53,473 nt of DNA from Pedobacter fastidiosus (GTDB lineage: Bacteria > Bacteroidota > Bacteroidia > Sphingobacteriales > Sphingobacteriaceae): positions 1-53,473 of the forward strand of contig NZ_JACRYL010000028.1 of NCBI RefSeq assembly GCF_014306625.1, read 5' to 3'. This document shows, one piece after another, positions 1 through 8,182 of this stretch (within the stretch, counting starts at the first letter, position 1; each line of letters opens with the position of its first letter). Under the pieces are notes generated by a model. It was not told the origin of the DNA and made no database searches. It saw only the letters and a list, made by a program, of their open reading frames with translations. Made by a program: the position numbers and the translations under genes.

Positions 1-405
1 AAAAAATAGACCCAAATAATGACTATTATTACACAACTAATTCAACATATTTGTCCAATTAATAAGGGGTCGGTACACCTGTCTGAATTGGACAGAAGTT
101 AGAATAAATTCGTGTGATGTTCGGTTTTACACAAATAAGTAGTAACTAACTGCCTCAATCACCCTAGTTAAAGTATTGAAGTGTCTTTTTTGCCATTAGC
201 ACATCAAAATTCGTCAAAGCATAGATATCCAAAGACGGTCAATCCCAAACTCCCAAGTATGGATTATAATTGCACTTTAACGGTTTGCCATACACTTCAC
301 ATTCCTTGGTGTAGGTGTAATATACAAAACGATCTCAAAGTAATACAATATGTTTCTCTTAATTGTCTAATTTATTTTAAATTAGACAATCAAATTCAGA
401 TTTAT
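1..405. other. upstream region without a convincing gene
   Basis: No intact gene is visible before the thioredoxin start at 406. An open frame runs from 181 into that gene, but its first 75 codons (many Cys, His, Pro) look non-coding and precede a clean signal peptide. On the minus strand, roughly 176-345 reads as protein-like text with one internal stop (…YGKPLKCNYNPYLGVWD*PSLDIY…), which may be a decayed gene tail. Bases 362-390 hold a perfect palindrome, listed separately. Confidence 0.4.
362..390. promoter_or_regulatory. perfect 13-bp inverted repeat before the thioredoxin gene
   Basis: The arms ATTGTCTAATTTA (362-374) and TAAATTAGACAAT (378-390) are exact reverse complements separated by TTT. 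The repeat ends 15 bases before the chosen start codon at 406. It could be an operator or an RNA hairpin covering the ribosome-binding region. No T-run follows it on the plus strand, so it does not look like a simple terminator. Confidence 0.5.
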
Positions 406-1518
406 ATGAGAAAATTGTTGATGCTGTTTTTTATGATAATTCCACTTCAGATTTTTGCCGTCGAATTCTTTAAAGGCACTTATGCCGAAGCTTTACAGAA
501 ATGCAAAGGAGAGAATAAGTTGTTGTTTCTGGATTTTACAGCGGTATGGTGTGGCCCCTGTCATCAAATGGAGCGTGAAATTTTAAATGATGTAGATGTA
601 TCGGCTTTGCTTGATGAGAAATTTGTAGTCATTAAGATAGACATTGAAGAGCCCGAAAATTACTATTATACTGACAAATATATCCAATCAAATGGTATTC
701 CAGATTATACCATTTTAAATGCTAATGAAGAACAAATAGGAAAACACCATGGAGCATGTGATAAGGAAGTCTTAATGCAATTTTTTAATGGAGTTTTAAA
801 TTTTGAGAAACCAAATGCTGTTAATATCAATACAAAAATTGAAAAGTATAAGTTGGCTTACGAAAAGGAAAAATCTTATGGAGCATTATATATCTATATA
901 AACAATCTTTTGAAATATAAGCAAAACGATAAGCTAGCCTTCGAGTTGTATCGTAAGTATATTGCAAATGTGAAAAGCATCAAAAATTATGTCTTATTAA
1001 TACCTTCATTATTTGCACAATATTATGGTCAAGAGAATAAAGCAGAAGCTTACGCTAACATGGTACGTTTCATTAAGCAAGTTGATAAAAATAATGAAAT
1101 AGAAAACAAGTTAAATCTAATAGCCTATTTTTATTATTCATCAAGCAATGATTTACAAAACTCAAAAAAATATTTAACGAATTATCTAAATATAATAGAG
1201 AACCAAGATTGGATAGAAGCATCTACCAAAATTGGTTATATCAAAAAAAACACTTACCTGTACAAAGACTACAAATGGGGTATCAGTGCGTTAAAGGAAT
1301 TTAGAGTTAATTACGCAAAAGCTTTTTCGAATAAAGAGAGGGTGCCAATAACTGGATATTATTACCAATTGGCAGTTATGAATTTTTTAGATGGTAATAT
1401 TAAAAAAGCAAAGGAGATGGCTTCGCTATATGATGCTGAAAAGAACAAACAAAGTCATACAAGTATTTTTAAGACCGAAGATCAACAATGGTTAAAAAGG
1501 ATTAGAGAGGCTGATTGA
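406..1518 (+). CDS. exported thioredoxin-fold protein with long helical C-terminal region
   Basis: This is a predicted periplasmic thiol-disulfide or thioredoxin-like protein of 370 residues. I chose the ATG at 406 because it begins a typical signal peptide (MRKLLMLFFMIIPLQIFA) directly followed by the thioredoxin domain. The active-site motif WCGPC is at about residues 48-52. After the thioredoxin domain (to about 140) the chain continues for some 230 Lys/Tyr/Asn-rich, probably helical residues that may form TPR-like repeats. Similar proteins are common in Bacteroidota, where they act in envelope redox homeostasis; the specific partner is unknown. The gene is monocistronic with a strong palindrome just upstream. 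Confidence 0.8.
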   Translation: MRKLLMLFFMIIPLQIFAVEFFKGTYAEALQKCKGENKLLFLDFTAVWCGPCHQMEREILNDVDVSALLDEKFVVIKIDIEEPENYYYTDKYIQSNGIPDYTILNANEEQIGKHHGACDKEVLMQFFNGVLNFEKPNAVNINTKIEKYKLAYEKEKSYGALYIYINNLLKYKQNDKLAFELYRKYIANVKSIKNYVLLIPSLFAQYYGQENKAEAYANMVRFIKQVDKNNEIENKLNLIAYFYYSSSNDLQNSKKYLTNYLNIIENQDWIEASTKIGYIKKNTYLYKDYKWGISALKEFRVNYAKAFSNKERVPITGYYYQLAVMNFLDGNIKKAKEMASLYDAEKNKQSHTSIFKTEDQQWLKRIREAD

Positions 1519-2017
1519 ACAGATTTAGCCTATTAAAATTTTCTTTCATTCTCGGAGATTGAATTATGCATTTGGTGTCTTAAAGTCTAATTTAATAATT
1601 TAGAATGTGAAAATTATTATTCTTTTTCATTACAGTAATTGTTTGTTGATGTTAATTCCTCTCAGATTAATTACTCATTATCAACCAAATAACTTATATT
1701 TGATTAACAAAAAATTGTTCTTTCAAAACTAGTCAAATCATATCAAAATAACTGGTGCCCAATTTGGTGCCCACATTGAAATAATGATTATATAAATTTC
1801 ACAACTTGCTCATTTAGTGCCGATTGGATTAATAAGTCATTATCCCAGCGGGATCACAGAAATTCAAAAACCATCTTTATTTAGTTTAAAGATGGTTTTC
1901 TGTTTTTAAGGTAATTTGCAATGTTGCTTAAAAACTAATTAAACAAAGATTTTGTGTTCGATGTCGGTAAGGTCGACCCTATGGGATAATAAAAAGTGAA
2001 ACGTTGTGTGCCTAGCT
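1519..2017. other. intergenic region with short GTGCCC repeats
   Basis: No gene is seen here. TGGTGCCCA occurs at 1753-1761 and 1765-1773, and a related TAGTGCCGA lies further on. A short GC-richer patch (ATCCCAGCGGGATCAC, about 1842-1857) immediately precedes a strong terminator hairpin. This resembles what integration events leave at the 3' ends of tRNA genes, but I could not fold a tRNA. Confidence 0.3.
1867..1906 (+). terminator. Rho-independent-type terminator
   Basis: A 13-bp perfect stem is formed by AAAACCATCTTTA (1867-1879) and TAAAGATGGTTTT (1887-1899), with a 7-base loop and a T-rich tail (CTGTTTTT). It lies some 350 bases after the thioredoxin stop. It may end that transcript or a lost RNA gene upstream of it. 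Confidence 0.65.
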
Positions 2018-2575
2018 TTATATTTTATTGATTAGTTTCAGTGTTTTCAAATCGTAAATTCCAATTTCGTTTTTATCTGTTTTGTCGTGTTTGCCATTAT
2101 TGTTTGTGTCGTAATGGCCGGTAATAATGATAATTCCTGTCGTCTTATTAACTACCCAAGTGCTTACAAATAATTTACTGTCAGTTAGTTGTGTTTTTTG
2201 TTTTCCGTCTGTTGATAAAACTATAATTTGAATTGGGTCATCCCAGTCAATTCCTTTCTTTCCGTCTAGGTCAACAGTCTGTGCTGAAACAAGTAAACAA
2301 TTAATTCCTAAGCTGTCAATTTTTATTTGTTCAACTTTCTGAAAATAACCTTCGTTTGGAAAGTCAACTTGGTTTGTCTGCCCATTTTTTGTGTCAATAA
2401 ATAAAAGGTATCTACTTTTCAAGCCTTCCATTTTACCCCAATTTTCAATTCGAGCAATCACATATCCAGTTCCTTCAACTTCTGTCAGCTTGTTAAAACT
2501 TACATAGTTGTATTTGTCTTGTCCATACGTGGTCAAGGAGAAAGTTGTCAAGATAATTAAAAGTATGTGCTTCAT
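2018..2575 (-). CDS. small exported protein of unknown function
   Basis: This 185-residue protein has a clear signal peptide (MKHILLIILTTFSLTTYGQ). The rest is a beta-rich sequence. I do not recognise the family. Near the C-terminus the acidic loop DTNNNGKHDKTDKNE resembles DxDxDG calcium-binding loops, followed by a predicted strand (IGIYDL). The internal phrase VLSTDGKQKTQLT recalls beta-propeller or WD40-like repeats of the TolB type, so this could be a small or partial propeller-like periplasmic protein. It stands alone, with no gene close by on either side. Confidence 0.6.
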   Translation of the reverse strand: MKHILLIILTTFSLTTYGQDKYNYVSFNKLTEVEGTGYVIARIENWGKMEGLKSRYLLFIDTKNGQTNQVDFPNEGYFQKVEQIKIDSLGINCLLVSAQTVDLDGKKGIDWDDPIQIIVLSTDGKQKTQLTDSKLFVSTWVVNKTTGIIIITGHYDTNNNGKHDKTDKNEIGIYDLKTLKLINKI

Positions 2576-3035
2576 TTTTTTAGTTTAAGTCTTTTATACT
2601 ATTTTAAATATACAAAAGATAAATCCTGTCACTTTCGTTAAAGTGTTAAACATGGTAAAGAAAAAAGGTTTTATTTATATATAAGTGATAGACAGGACGC
2701 CCTTATAATATCCAGAGTAGTGAAATCACAAAAAACTCTACTAGAGAACTTTTATTACTTGTCATCTAATTCATCTACCAAATTAATTATACGTTTTAAA
2801 TCTGACACAAAGTTGTGAAGAAAGTTAATAAATTAGATATTGGTCATAATACTCTTATCTGCAACTATTACACACAAAATTTTAGGTTTAAGTGACCGCT
2901 GAAGAGCGAACACTTAAACCAGATTGGGCTATAATCCTTAATATTCACTTACATCATCTAGAAGATGGGCTCAACTGAGGTGGTAATCTGCAGCACAATC
3001 CTCAATCTGCCAACACAACCGCCTATAAATGTATT
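2576..3035. other. intergenic region, no gene seen
   Basis: This is AT-rich sequence between two minus-strand genes. It should contain the promoter of the small exported protein and the 3' end of the receptor transcript. A TATCTTTTG on the minus strand near 2612-2622 is one base off the TAnnTTTG -7 consensus. I see no ORF, RNA gene or strong terminator. Confidence 0.3.
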
Positions 3036-5210
3036 TTAACCTCTAGATTTTATCCGTTCTTGCTCTTCAGTTTTTCCTTTCTCACTGCCCTGAGCCCTAT
3101 TTTTTTTATTGCCAAAATTATAATTTAAACCAAGATATAAACCACGGCTTTCCCACTTTCTAGAATTACGTTGGTTAATTTGGCCGATTACAGCAACCTG
3201 TTCCCATTTCTGGGTATTGAAAATATCTCTCATGGCTAGGCTCAGATTTAACCTTTCGTTGAATACGGGTTTCTTCAAAGAAAAATCAACACTGTAAATG
3301 GCTTTTGTGCTGTAGATGGAAGAACGACTGGCATAATTAAACCAGGCACTTAATCCCGCTTTCCAGCTTTTTCCCAAATCAACTGTGTTGCTCAAATAGC
3401 CATTAAAACCTGCTCCACCTTGTTCAATACTCGCTAAACCTAAATATTTACTCAAATCTGCTTTATAAAACTGATAATAAGGTTCTGCCGAAAAATACCC
3501 AGTCCATGCCTTAAAAATTTTAAAAGGACTGTTAAAACTAACATTTAGAAAACTTCTCTTCCCAGCATTAACGGGCAACTCTAAAGTTTGATCACCTTGT
3601 TGGGTACGGATCACCTCGATTAAATCTGCAGTAGAATTATAACTAATTTTTAGTTGTCGCTGCCCATCAAAAGTGTAATCTAGCTCAAGGCTATTGGTAA
3701 ATTGCGGTAACAAAAGTGGGTTCCCCCTCGATGCATAAAAGAAATCGGTACGGTACACATAAGGATTTTGATCTTGAAAGGACGGCATGTTGATCCTTTT
3801 ACTGTAGGCAAACCCCAGACTATTTTTTTCGCTAACCTGATAGCGGATAAAGAGCGTTGGAAATAAATTTAGGTAGGCAGTATCTGGAAGCGCTGTTTTT
3901 AACCCGGTTTCATTAATCGAAAGCCCTTTCATTCGAGTATATTCACCGCGTAACCCCGCCTGTATATTTAATTTACCCACATTGCGTTCCAAACTCAGGT
4001 AGGCCGCTGCTATTTGTTCTGAATAGTCGAAATCGTTAGATTGATTGGCAACTGAAACATTGCCCCCGCTCTGTTTTGCCAAAAGTGAATTATCTGTTTT
4101 ACTGGAAGAAAATTTCAGACCCGATTCTAGATTTACCTTTCCTAATTTTTGGCTGTAATCTGCCTTAGTTGAAAATAGATTGATCTTCGTGCTGGTGTTA
4201 TTTTCAAACCCATTTACCAAGCCAGACGATGTAAAACGATTATCTACATAATTTCCAAGCCTGGAGCCATAATGCATCCAATTTGCCTCAAGCAAAAGCT
4301 TACTTTCTTTTTCTCCCACGTATTGATAGTTTACGTTGGCAGATAAACGATTCTCCGTTAAGTTTGCTTGTGTAAAGGTAGAGAGTAGATCTGGAAAATT
4401 GCCAGATACTTCCGTCTTTGCATCCGAAGGAAAATCATCCCATGTGCGCTGGTAAGTTAGTATCGTACCTATGCGGTGCTTTTTATTTAAATCGTAATCT
4501 AGGCCAGTACGAAACATCGAATTACTGTAACCCTGCCGTTCAACACCATTTTGATTCAACACTTTATCCAAAAGAATGCGGTTGCTCGTAACTTCGGTAA
4601 ACTGCAGGCTGTTATCTAAATTTCCGTTAAAGAAAGCGTTAACCTTTTCTCCTTTGACATTTAAGTTTAGGGCTGTATTTTGCTTGTAATGTTCCATTTG
4701 CTGATAACCTGCAAGTAGATTTCCACTTATGCCGTGAGTAGTAGATTTTTTGAATACAAGATTGATGATTCCCGCATGGCCTGCAGCATCATATTTAGAT
4801 GAAGGATTCGAAATGACTTCTATCGTTTTTAGACTGGCGCCGGAAGTGCCCTTTAAAAGTGTGCTCAGCTGTTGTGCACTTAAGGTTTGAATGCGGCCAT
4901 CTACCAGCACTTGTACACCATTTTTACCACTGATCTTAACATTATCCTGCCCATCAACAGTAATCCCAGGTACCAAGCGCAGCAACTCAAGCGCATTTAA
5001 ACCTACAGCAGTTGGCATAGCCTCTACATTGAGCAATATTTTTCCAGATTTAATCTGCACTACCGGCACAGTGCTTTTGATTTTTACCTCATTTAACTGA
5101 TAGGTTTTTAAGGTATCTTTCCTTTTACGGATGGCAGAACTATCCTGTTGTTGCCCAAGAGCGGCCAAACTAAAAATCATCAGCAACAAAAAATTGAAAT
5201 GGTGTTTCAT
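3036..5210 (-). CDS. TonB-dependent receptor / outer-membrane beta-barrel family protein
   Basis: This is an outer-membrane beta-barrel with an N-terminal plug domain, of the type annotated as outer membrane beta-barrel (OMP_b-brl_3) or TonB-dependent receptor. A longer frame begins with TTG at 5231; I use the ATG at 5210 because it starts a normal signal peptide (MKHHFNFLLLMIFSLAALGQ). The plug spans about residues 45-160 (…LLRLVPGITVDGQDN…VQVLVDGR…). The remaining 560 residues are alternating Tyr/Asn-rich strands. The C-terminal basic tail after the barrel is a little unusual. The substrate is unknown and there is no SusD partner. The adjacent upstream AraC-type gene, in the same orientation, probably regulates it. 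Confidence 0.8.
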   Translation of the reverse strand: MKHHFNFLLLMIFSLAALGQQQDSSAIRKRKDTLKTYQLNEVKIKSTVPVVQIKSGKILLNVEAMPTAVGLNALELLRLVPGITVDGQDNVKISGKNGVQVLVDGRIQTLSAQQLSTLLKGTSGASLKTIEVISNPSSKYDAAGHAGIINLVFKKSTTHGISGNLLAGYQQMEHYKQNTALNLNVKGEKVNAFFNGNLDNSLQFTEVTSNRILLDKVLNQNGVERQGYSNSMFRTGLDYDLNKKHRIGTILTYQRTWDDFPSDAKTEVSGNFPDLLSTFTQANLTENRLSANVNYQYVGEKESKLLLEANWMHYGSRLGNYVDNRFTSSGLVNGFENNTSTKINLFSTKADYSQKLGKVNLESGLKFSSSKTDNSLLAKQSGGNVSVANQSNDFDYSEQIAAAYLSLERNVGKLNIQAGLRGEYTRMKGLSINETGLKTALPDTAYLNLFPTLFIRYQVSEKNSLGFAYSKRINMPSFQDQNPYVYRTDFFYASRGNPLLLPQFTNSLELDYTFDGQRQLKISYNSTADLIEVIRTQQGDQTLELPVNAGKRSFLNVSFNSPFKIFKAWTGYFSAEPYYQFYKADLSKYLGLASIEQGGAGFNGYLSNTVDLGKSWKAGLSAWFNYASRSSIYSTKAIYSVDFSLKKPVFNERLNLSLAMRDIFNTQKWEQVAVIGQINQRNSRKWESRGLYLGLNYNFGNKKNRAQGSEKGKTEEQERIKSRG

Positions 5211-5257
5211 AAACGGATTTTTTTCTTTCAAAACTCCGAATTATGAATGCTACAGTC

Positions 5258-5308
5258 GCCTCAGATTATAATTTGAGGCAACATTATGGGGTATCACATT
5301 ATAATTTG
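5258..5308. promoter_or_regulatory. putative operator: palindrome plus 33-bp-spaced direct repeats
   Basis: The sequence ATTATAATTTG occurs at 5265-5275 and again at 5298-5308, exactly 33 bp (about three helical turns) apart. The first copy sits in a near-perfect 22-bp palindrome (GCCTCA…TGAGGC, 5258-5279). The region lies between the receptor start (5210) and the end of the AraC-type gene (5313). Direct repeats phased by whole helical turns are typical of AraC-family targets, so this is a reasonable binding site for the neighbouring regulator. Confidence 0.45.
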
Positions 5309-5312
5309 CAAC

Positions 5313-6518
5313 TCAGCTGGTAATATTCAGAAAATCTTTGGGATTTTTTCCGGTAAATTTTTTAAAGCTTCTGTTAAAAGTAGCTTTCGAATTAAATCCA
5401 GCATCAAATGCAATGGCCAATAAGGTCTGGTTCTTAAATTCCGGCATCGCCAGCCTTTTTACCACTGCATTTACCCGATATTGATTGATATAATCATTAA
5501 AATTAAGTTTAAATTGCTGGTTCACTGCTCTACTCAGAATCACCGAATTGGTATTTAGTTTTTTGGCAACTTCGCTCAAGGTCAAATCAGGCCGTTCAAA
5601 CAATAGGCTATCTTCCATAAGTTTCATCAGTTCCTTTTTAAGCAGCAACATTTTTTCATCTATTACTACAGGTATTTGATCTTCCAATCCGAGGTTTAGA
5701 ACCCCTATTTCAGCATCAGTTTCCAAGGTATCAAAGCCAACAAGCAAACTCGGGTTAAACTGTATTTTATGGAGGGGAAGATGTACCGCATGGAACGCAT
5801 TAATTGCGATATAATAAACCACTATGGCAAAACCCAGATAATAATACCATGGCCCAAAATAGCGCATGCGTTCAAAAAAGTCGAAATTGGAAAGTGCCGT
5901 TCTGATGATGGGCATGATACTCAGCAGAAAAAAAGCATAAAGAAAATTTCTGAGCCATTTCAAACTGGCCTGGTCGGCAAAAGAAGTCGCAATAGCGGTA
6001 TATTTTTTATACTGATTGTAATATCTAATCGATAAAAAAAGATAAATGAGCACACTCAGCATTGATAATATAGTGTACCAATTTGCAAAGTCGGGATCTT
6101 CAGATTCGTTGGTTAGATGATAGCGTTTGTAAATAAAAATATCAATCAAGCTTATCGCTACATTGACAATTAAATACACAAAGCCTGGCATTAAATGCAC
6201 CCAGGCAAGGCCATCTATCCGGAAACTATAATTAAAGATAGATTTGGTATAAAAGCACAGCAGCGGACCAATAAAAAGGCTGTGCACAAATGGAACGAAA
6301 AATAGAATATCGCGGTAAGGCTGGTTATCGTACCACCCTGCGAAACCAACCATAAAAGGAATAATCAGCAAGGCGGCAACAATCAAAAACCAGCCCATTA
6401 ATTTGTCTGCATAATTTTCCTGTTTAATACTTCTTCTAAAAAACAGAAAAGCATATACGAGGATATGGAAGAAAAAAATCAACAGCAGACAACTCTGCAG
6501 ACCAAATTCGAAAAGCAT
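5313..6518 (-). CDS. AraC-family regulator with N-terminal multi-pass membrane domain
   Basis: The 401-residue protein has about seven hydrophobic segments in its first 240 residues (MLFEFGLQSCLLLIFFFHIL…). A linker follows, then a C-terminal AraC-type double helix-turn-helix at about 295-400 (…LTLSEVAKKLNTNSVILSRAV…LLAIAFDAGFNSKATFNRSF…). The signature segment AFDAGFNSKATFNRSFKKFTG is well conserved. Membrane-anchored AraC regulators of this kind are frequent in Bacteroidota and usually control a neighbouring transporter or receptor gene. Here the TonB-type receptor lies immediately downstream, with a repeat-containing gap of about 100 bp. The inducing signal cannot be read from the sequence. 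Confidence 0.85.
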   Translation of the reverse strand: MLFEFGLQSCLLLIFFFHILVYAFLFFRRSIKQENYADKLMGWFLIVAALLIIPFMVGFAGWYDNQPYRDILFFVPFVHSLFIGPLLCFYTKSIFNYSFRIDGLAWVHLMPGFVYLIVNVAISLIDIFIYKRYHLTNESEDPDFANWYTILSMLSVLIYLFLSIRYYNQYKKYTAIATSFADQASLKWLRNFLYAFFLLSIMPIIRTALSNFDFFERMRYFGPWYYYLGFAIVVYYIAINAFHAVHLPLHKIQFNPSLLVGFDTLETDAEIGVLNLGLEDQIPVVIDEKMLLLKKELMKLMEDSLLFERPDLTLSEVAKKLNTNSVILSRAVNQQFKLNFNDYINQYRVNAVVKRLAMPEFKNQTLLAIAFDAGFNSKATFNRSFKKFTGKNPKDFLNITS

Positions 6519-6616
6519 ACCGGAAAATTAGAAAAAAAATGCCGCTTTTCTATGGCGTCAACGGGATTTTACATACCCTATAATTTTTGATCACCTTTTG
6601 CTCGCTCTTTGTTATT

Positions 6617-7450
6617 CTAAACCGATAAATTATGTGTCGTGATGCCCTCGCCTATTGCTTCAACAAAACGTTCATCCAACTGATCCATTGTTCTCCATTG
6701 TACACCCCTTTCGCCTGCCTCTGCATAAATAACACCAATCTTTTCCCCTTTGTCGAGAATCCTATAAGTGCCATTTTCTTGTGGTTCTATTGTAAATTTA
6801 CCATCTTGTGTATTAACCTCAAATGCTTCAAACTTATCGGCAACTTGGTGATCATTATCACGATTAGTTATTTGGTTAGTTCCTGAATGTTCAATGAGCT
6901 CATGAATGGTATTAATCTCTTCCTCACGATTATCGGAGGGAACTGTTTCATTATGCTCAGCAGTATGAGAATCTCTACTTGCAGATAATCTTCCGCGATC
7001 AAAATGATGGTGGTTATAGAATTCAGAAGGATCCATCTCCGAAATTTCTTCTTCAATCCTCAATGCAGCTGGGCTTCCAATAGCCGTCCTGATTTTCATT
7101 TCTGTTTCTCTGGTTATTTCTCCAATAATGTATTGAGGCAGGGCAGCATATTGGCTTTCATGCAAAACCGGAATCACGACTTCCTTTTTATCAATTCCAA
7201 GGTTGGCAAAACCAATAGGCATAAGCACAGCCTTATCTTCCGTTCCTACTATGCTCTCATCAAGATCAACGATGATATACCGAATCGCATTTTGTTCTGG
7301 ATCAAATAACAAATCCCTTACCTTGCCAACCGTATTTTCGCTTTCATCTATCACTGGCCATCCTGTAATGTCGGTTTCGCCATCAATAATTTTGTAATCT
7401 CCTCGAGATAATTCCTCTAAATTTATGTACTCAATAATTCCTGTATTCAT
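6617..7450 (-). CDS. PRC-barrel domain protein
   Basis: The 277-residue soluble protein carries a PRC-barrel at about residues 15-115, with the hallmark phrases GKVRDLLFDPEQNAIRYIIVD and VLMPIGFANL. An acidic, His-rich linker follows (YNHHHFDRG, TAEHNETVPSDNREEE). The C-terminal 70 residues repeat a small beta-rich pattern (FEAFEVNTQDGKFTIEP). PRC-barrels occur in RimM and in stress-associated single-domain proteins of soil bacteria; this one lacks the RimM N-terminal domain. It is likely a general stress or envelope-associated protein. It is monocistronic. Confidence 0.8.
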   Translation of the reverse strand: MNTGIIEYINLEELSRGDYKIIDGETDITGWPVIDESENTVGKVRDLLFDPEQNAIRYIIVDLDESIVGTEDKAVLMPIGFANLGIDKKEVVIPVLHESQYAALPQYIIGEITRETEMKIRTAIGSPAALRIEEEISEMDPSEFYNHHHFDRGRLSASRDSHTAEHNETVPSDNREEEINTIHELIEHSGTNQITNRDNDHQVADKFEAFEVNTQDGKFTIEPQENGTYRILDKGEKIGVIYAEAGERGVQWRTMDQLDERFVEAIGEGITTHNLSV

Positions 7451-8182
7451 AATTTTTAATTTAAGGACGATTTGTCACGTCCTTATTTTAAACAAGAAGT
7501 AAATGAAATGGTTTTCTATTGTTATTAGAAAGAGGGAAATTGAGGCTGAACTAAATTGTTAAGAAATACACCAAAATCATTTATCGTTTTACGAAAAGAT
7601 ATTAGATGTATTTAAAGTTAGTTGAAAATTTAAATAAGTAAAACTTAGTTTTCGATTTTAGCTGGAGGGTATTCAAATGGCAACTGTTCGCCCATCCGCC
7701 TTTCTACCTGATAATTTAATAAAAATTAACGGCAAACCTATATGACTCAGAATGACTTTATTGTCGGTTTATTTTTTTAAAACCCTATTCTTCCAAATGA
7801 GGCTGTATCAAAAAGAAAAATCGTTATGTCAAAACAGAATAAAATTTTGTTTTGACAGCGACTTCTTAACCTCTCCCTATGGAAGTTTGTGGTTTTTATG
7901 TTGGCTCGCATCCCTCTCCTTGAAGAGAGGGAAACGGAAGACTGTTATTTGAACCCTTTGGGTTTCTCTCAAAGGCCATTAAATCCCTCTCTTCAAGGAG
8001 AGGGACAGAATAACACTAGCCAAAGCAAAAAACCTTAACAGGGTGAGGTAAAAATCAATTGAAAAATTTAATTTGGTAACTCTTCCTGAATTTTGATTTA
8101 TGAGATAGTCTCCTAAATACTTTGTTTATAAATACAAACTGAAAATTTAATCGGTCTTTCTGAAAATGCTCACTATTTGAGT
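7451..8182. other. gene-free region containing a MITE-like repeat
   Basis: No credible gene lies here. The central part (about 7866-8052) is a repetitive element described separately. The flanks are plain AT-rich sequence, probably containing the promoter of the PRC-barrel gene and the 3' end of the phosphorylase transcript. Confidence 0.5.
7866..8052. repeat. MITE-like foldback repeat, copy 1
   Basis: The element carries CCCTCTCCTTGAAGAGAGGG at 7912-7931 and its inverted copy at 7984-8003. Its ends are imperfect inverted repeats (TTAACCTCTCCCT… and …AGGGTGAGGTAAA). Its reverse complement closely matches the sequence from about 53322 to the window end, including TTTTTTGCTTTGGCTAGTGTT and TTTAATGGCCT…GAGAGAAACC. 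It encodes no protein, so it is an interspersed non-coding repeat. Confidence 0.75.

Noticed and set aside
181..405. 75-codon N-terminal extension of the thioredoxin gene
   Set aside because: It is Cys/His/Pro-rich, runs through a perfect palindrome and precedes a clean signal peptide; the ATG at 406 is better.
1775..1860. A tRNA gene before the terminator at 1867
   Set aside because: No cloverleaf, T-loop (TTCGA) or anticodon arm could be formed.
5211..5231. TTG start extending the TonB-type receptor by seven residues
   Set aside because: The ATG at 5210 starts directly at the signal peptide; the extension adds charged residues before it.
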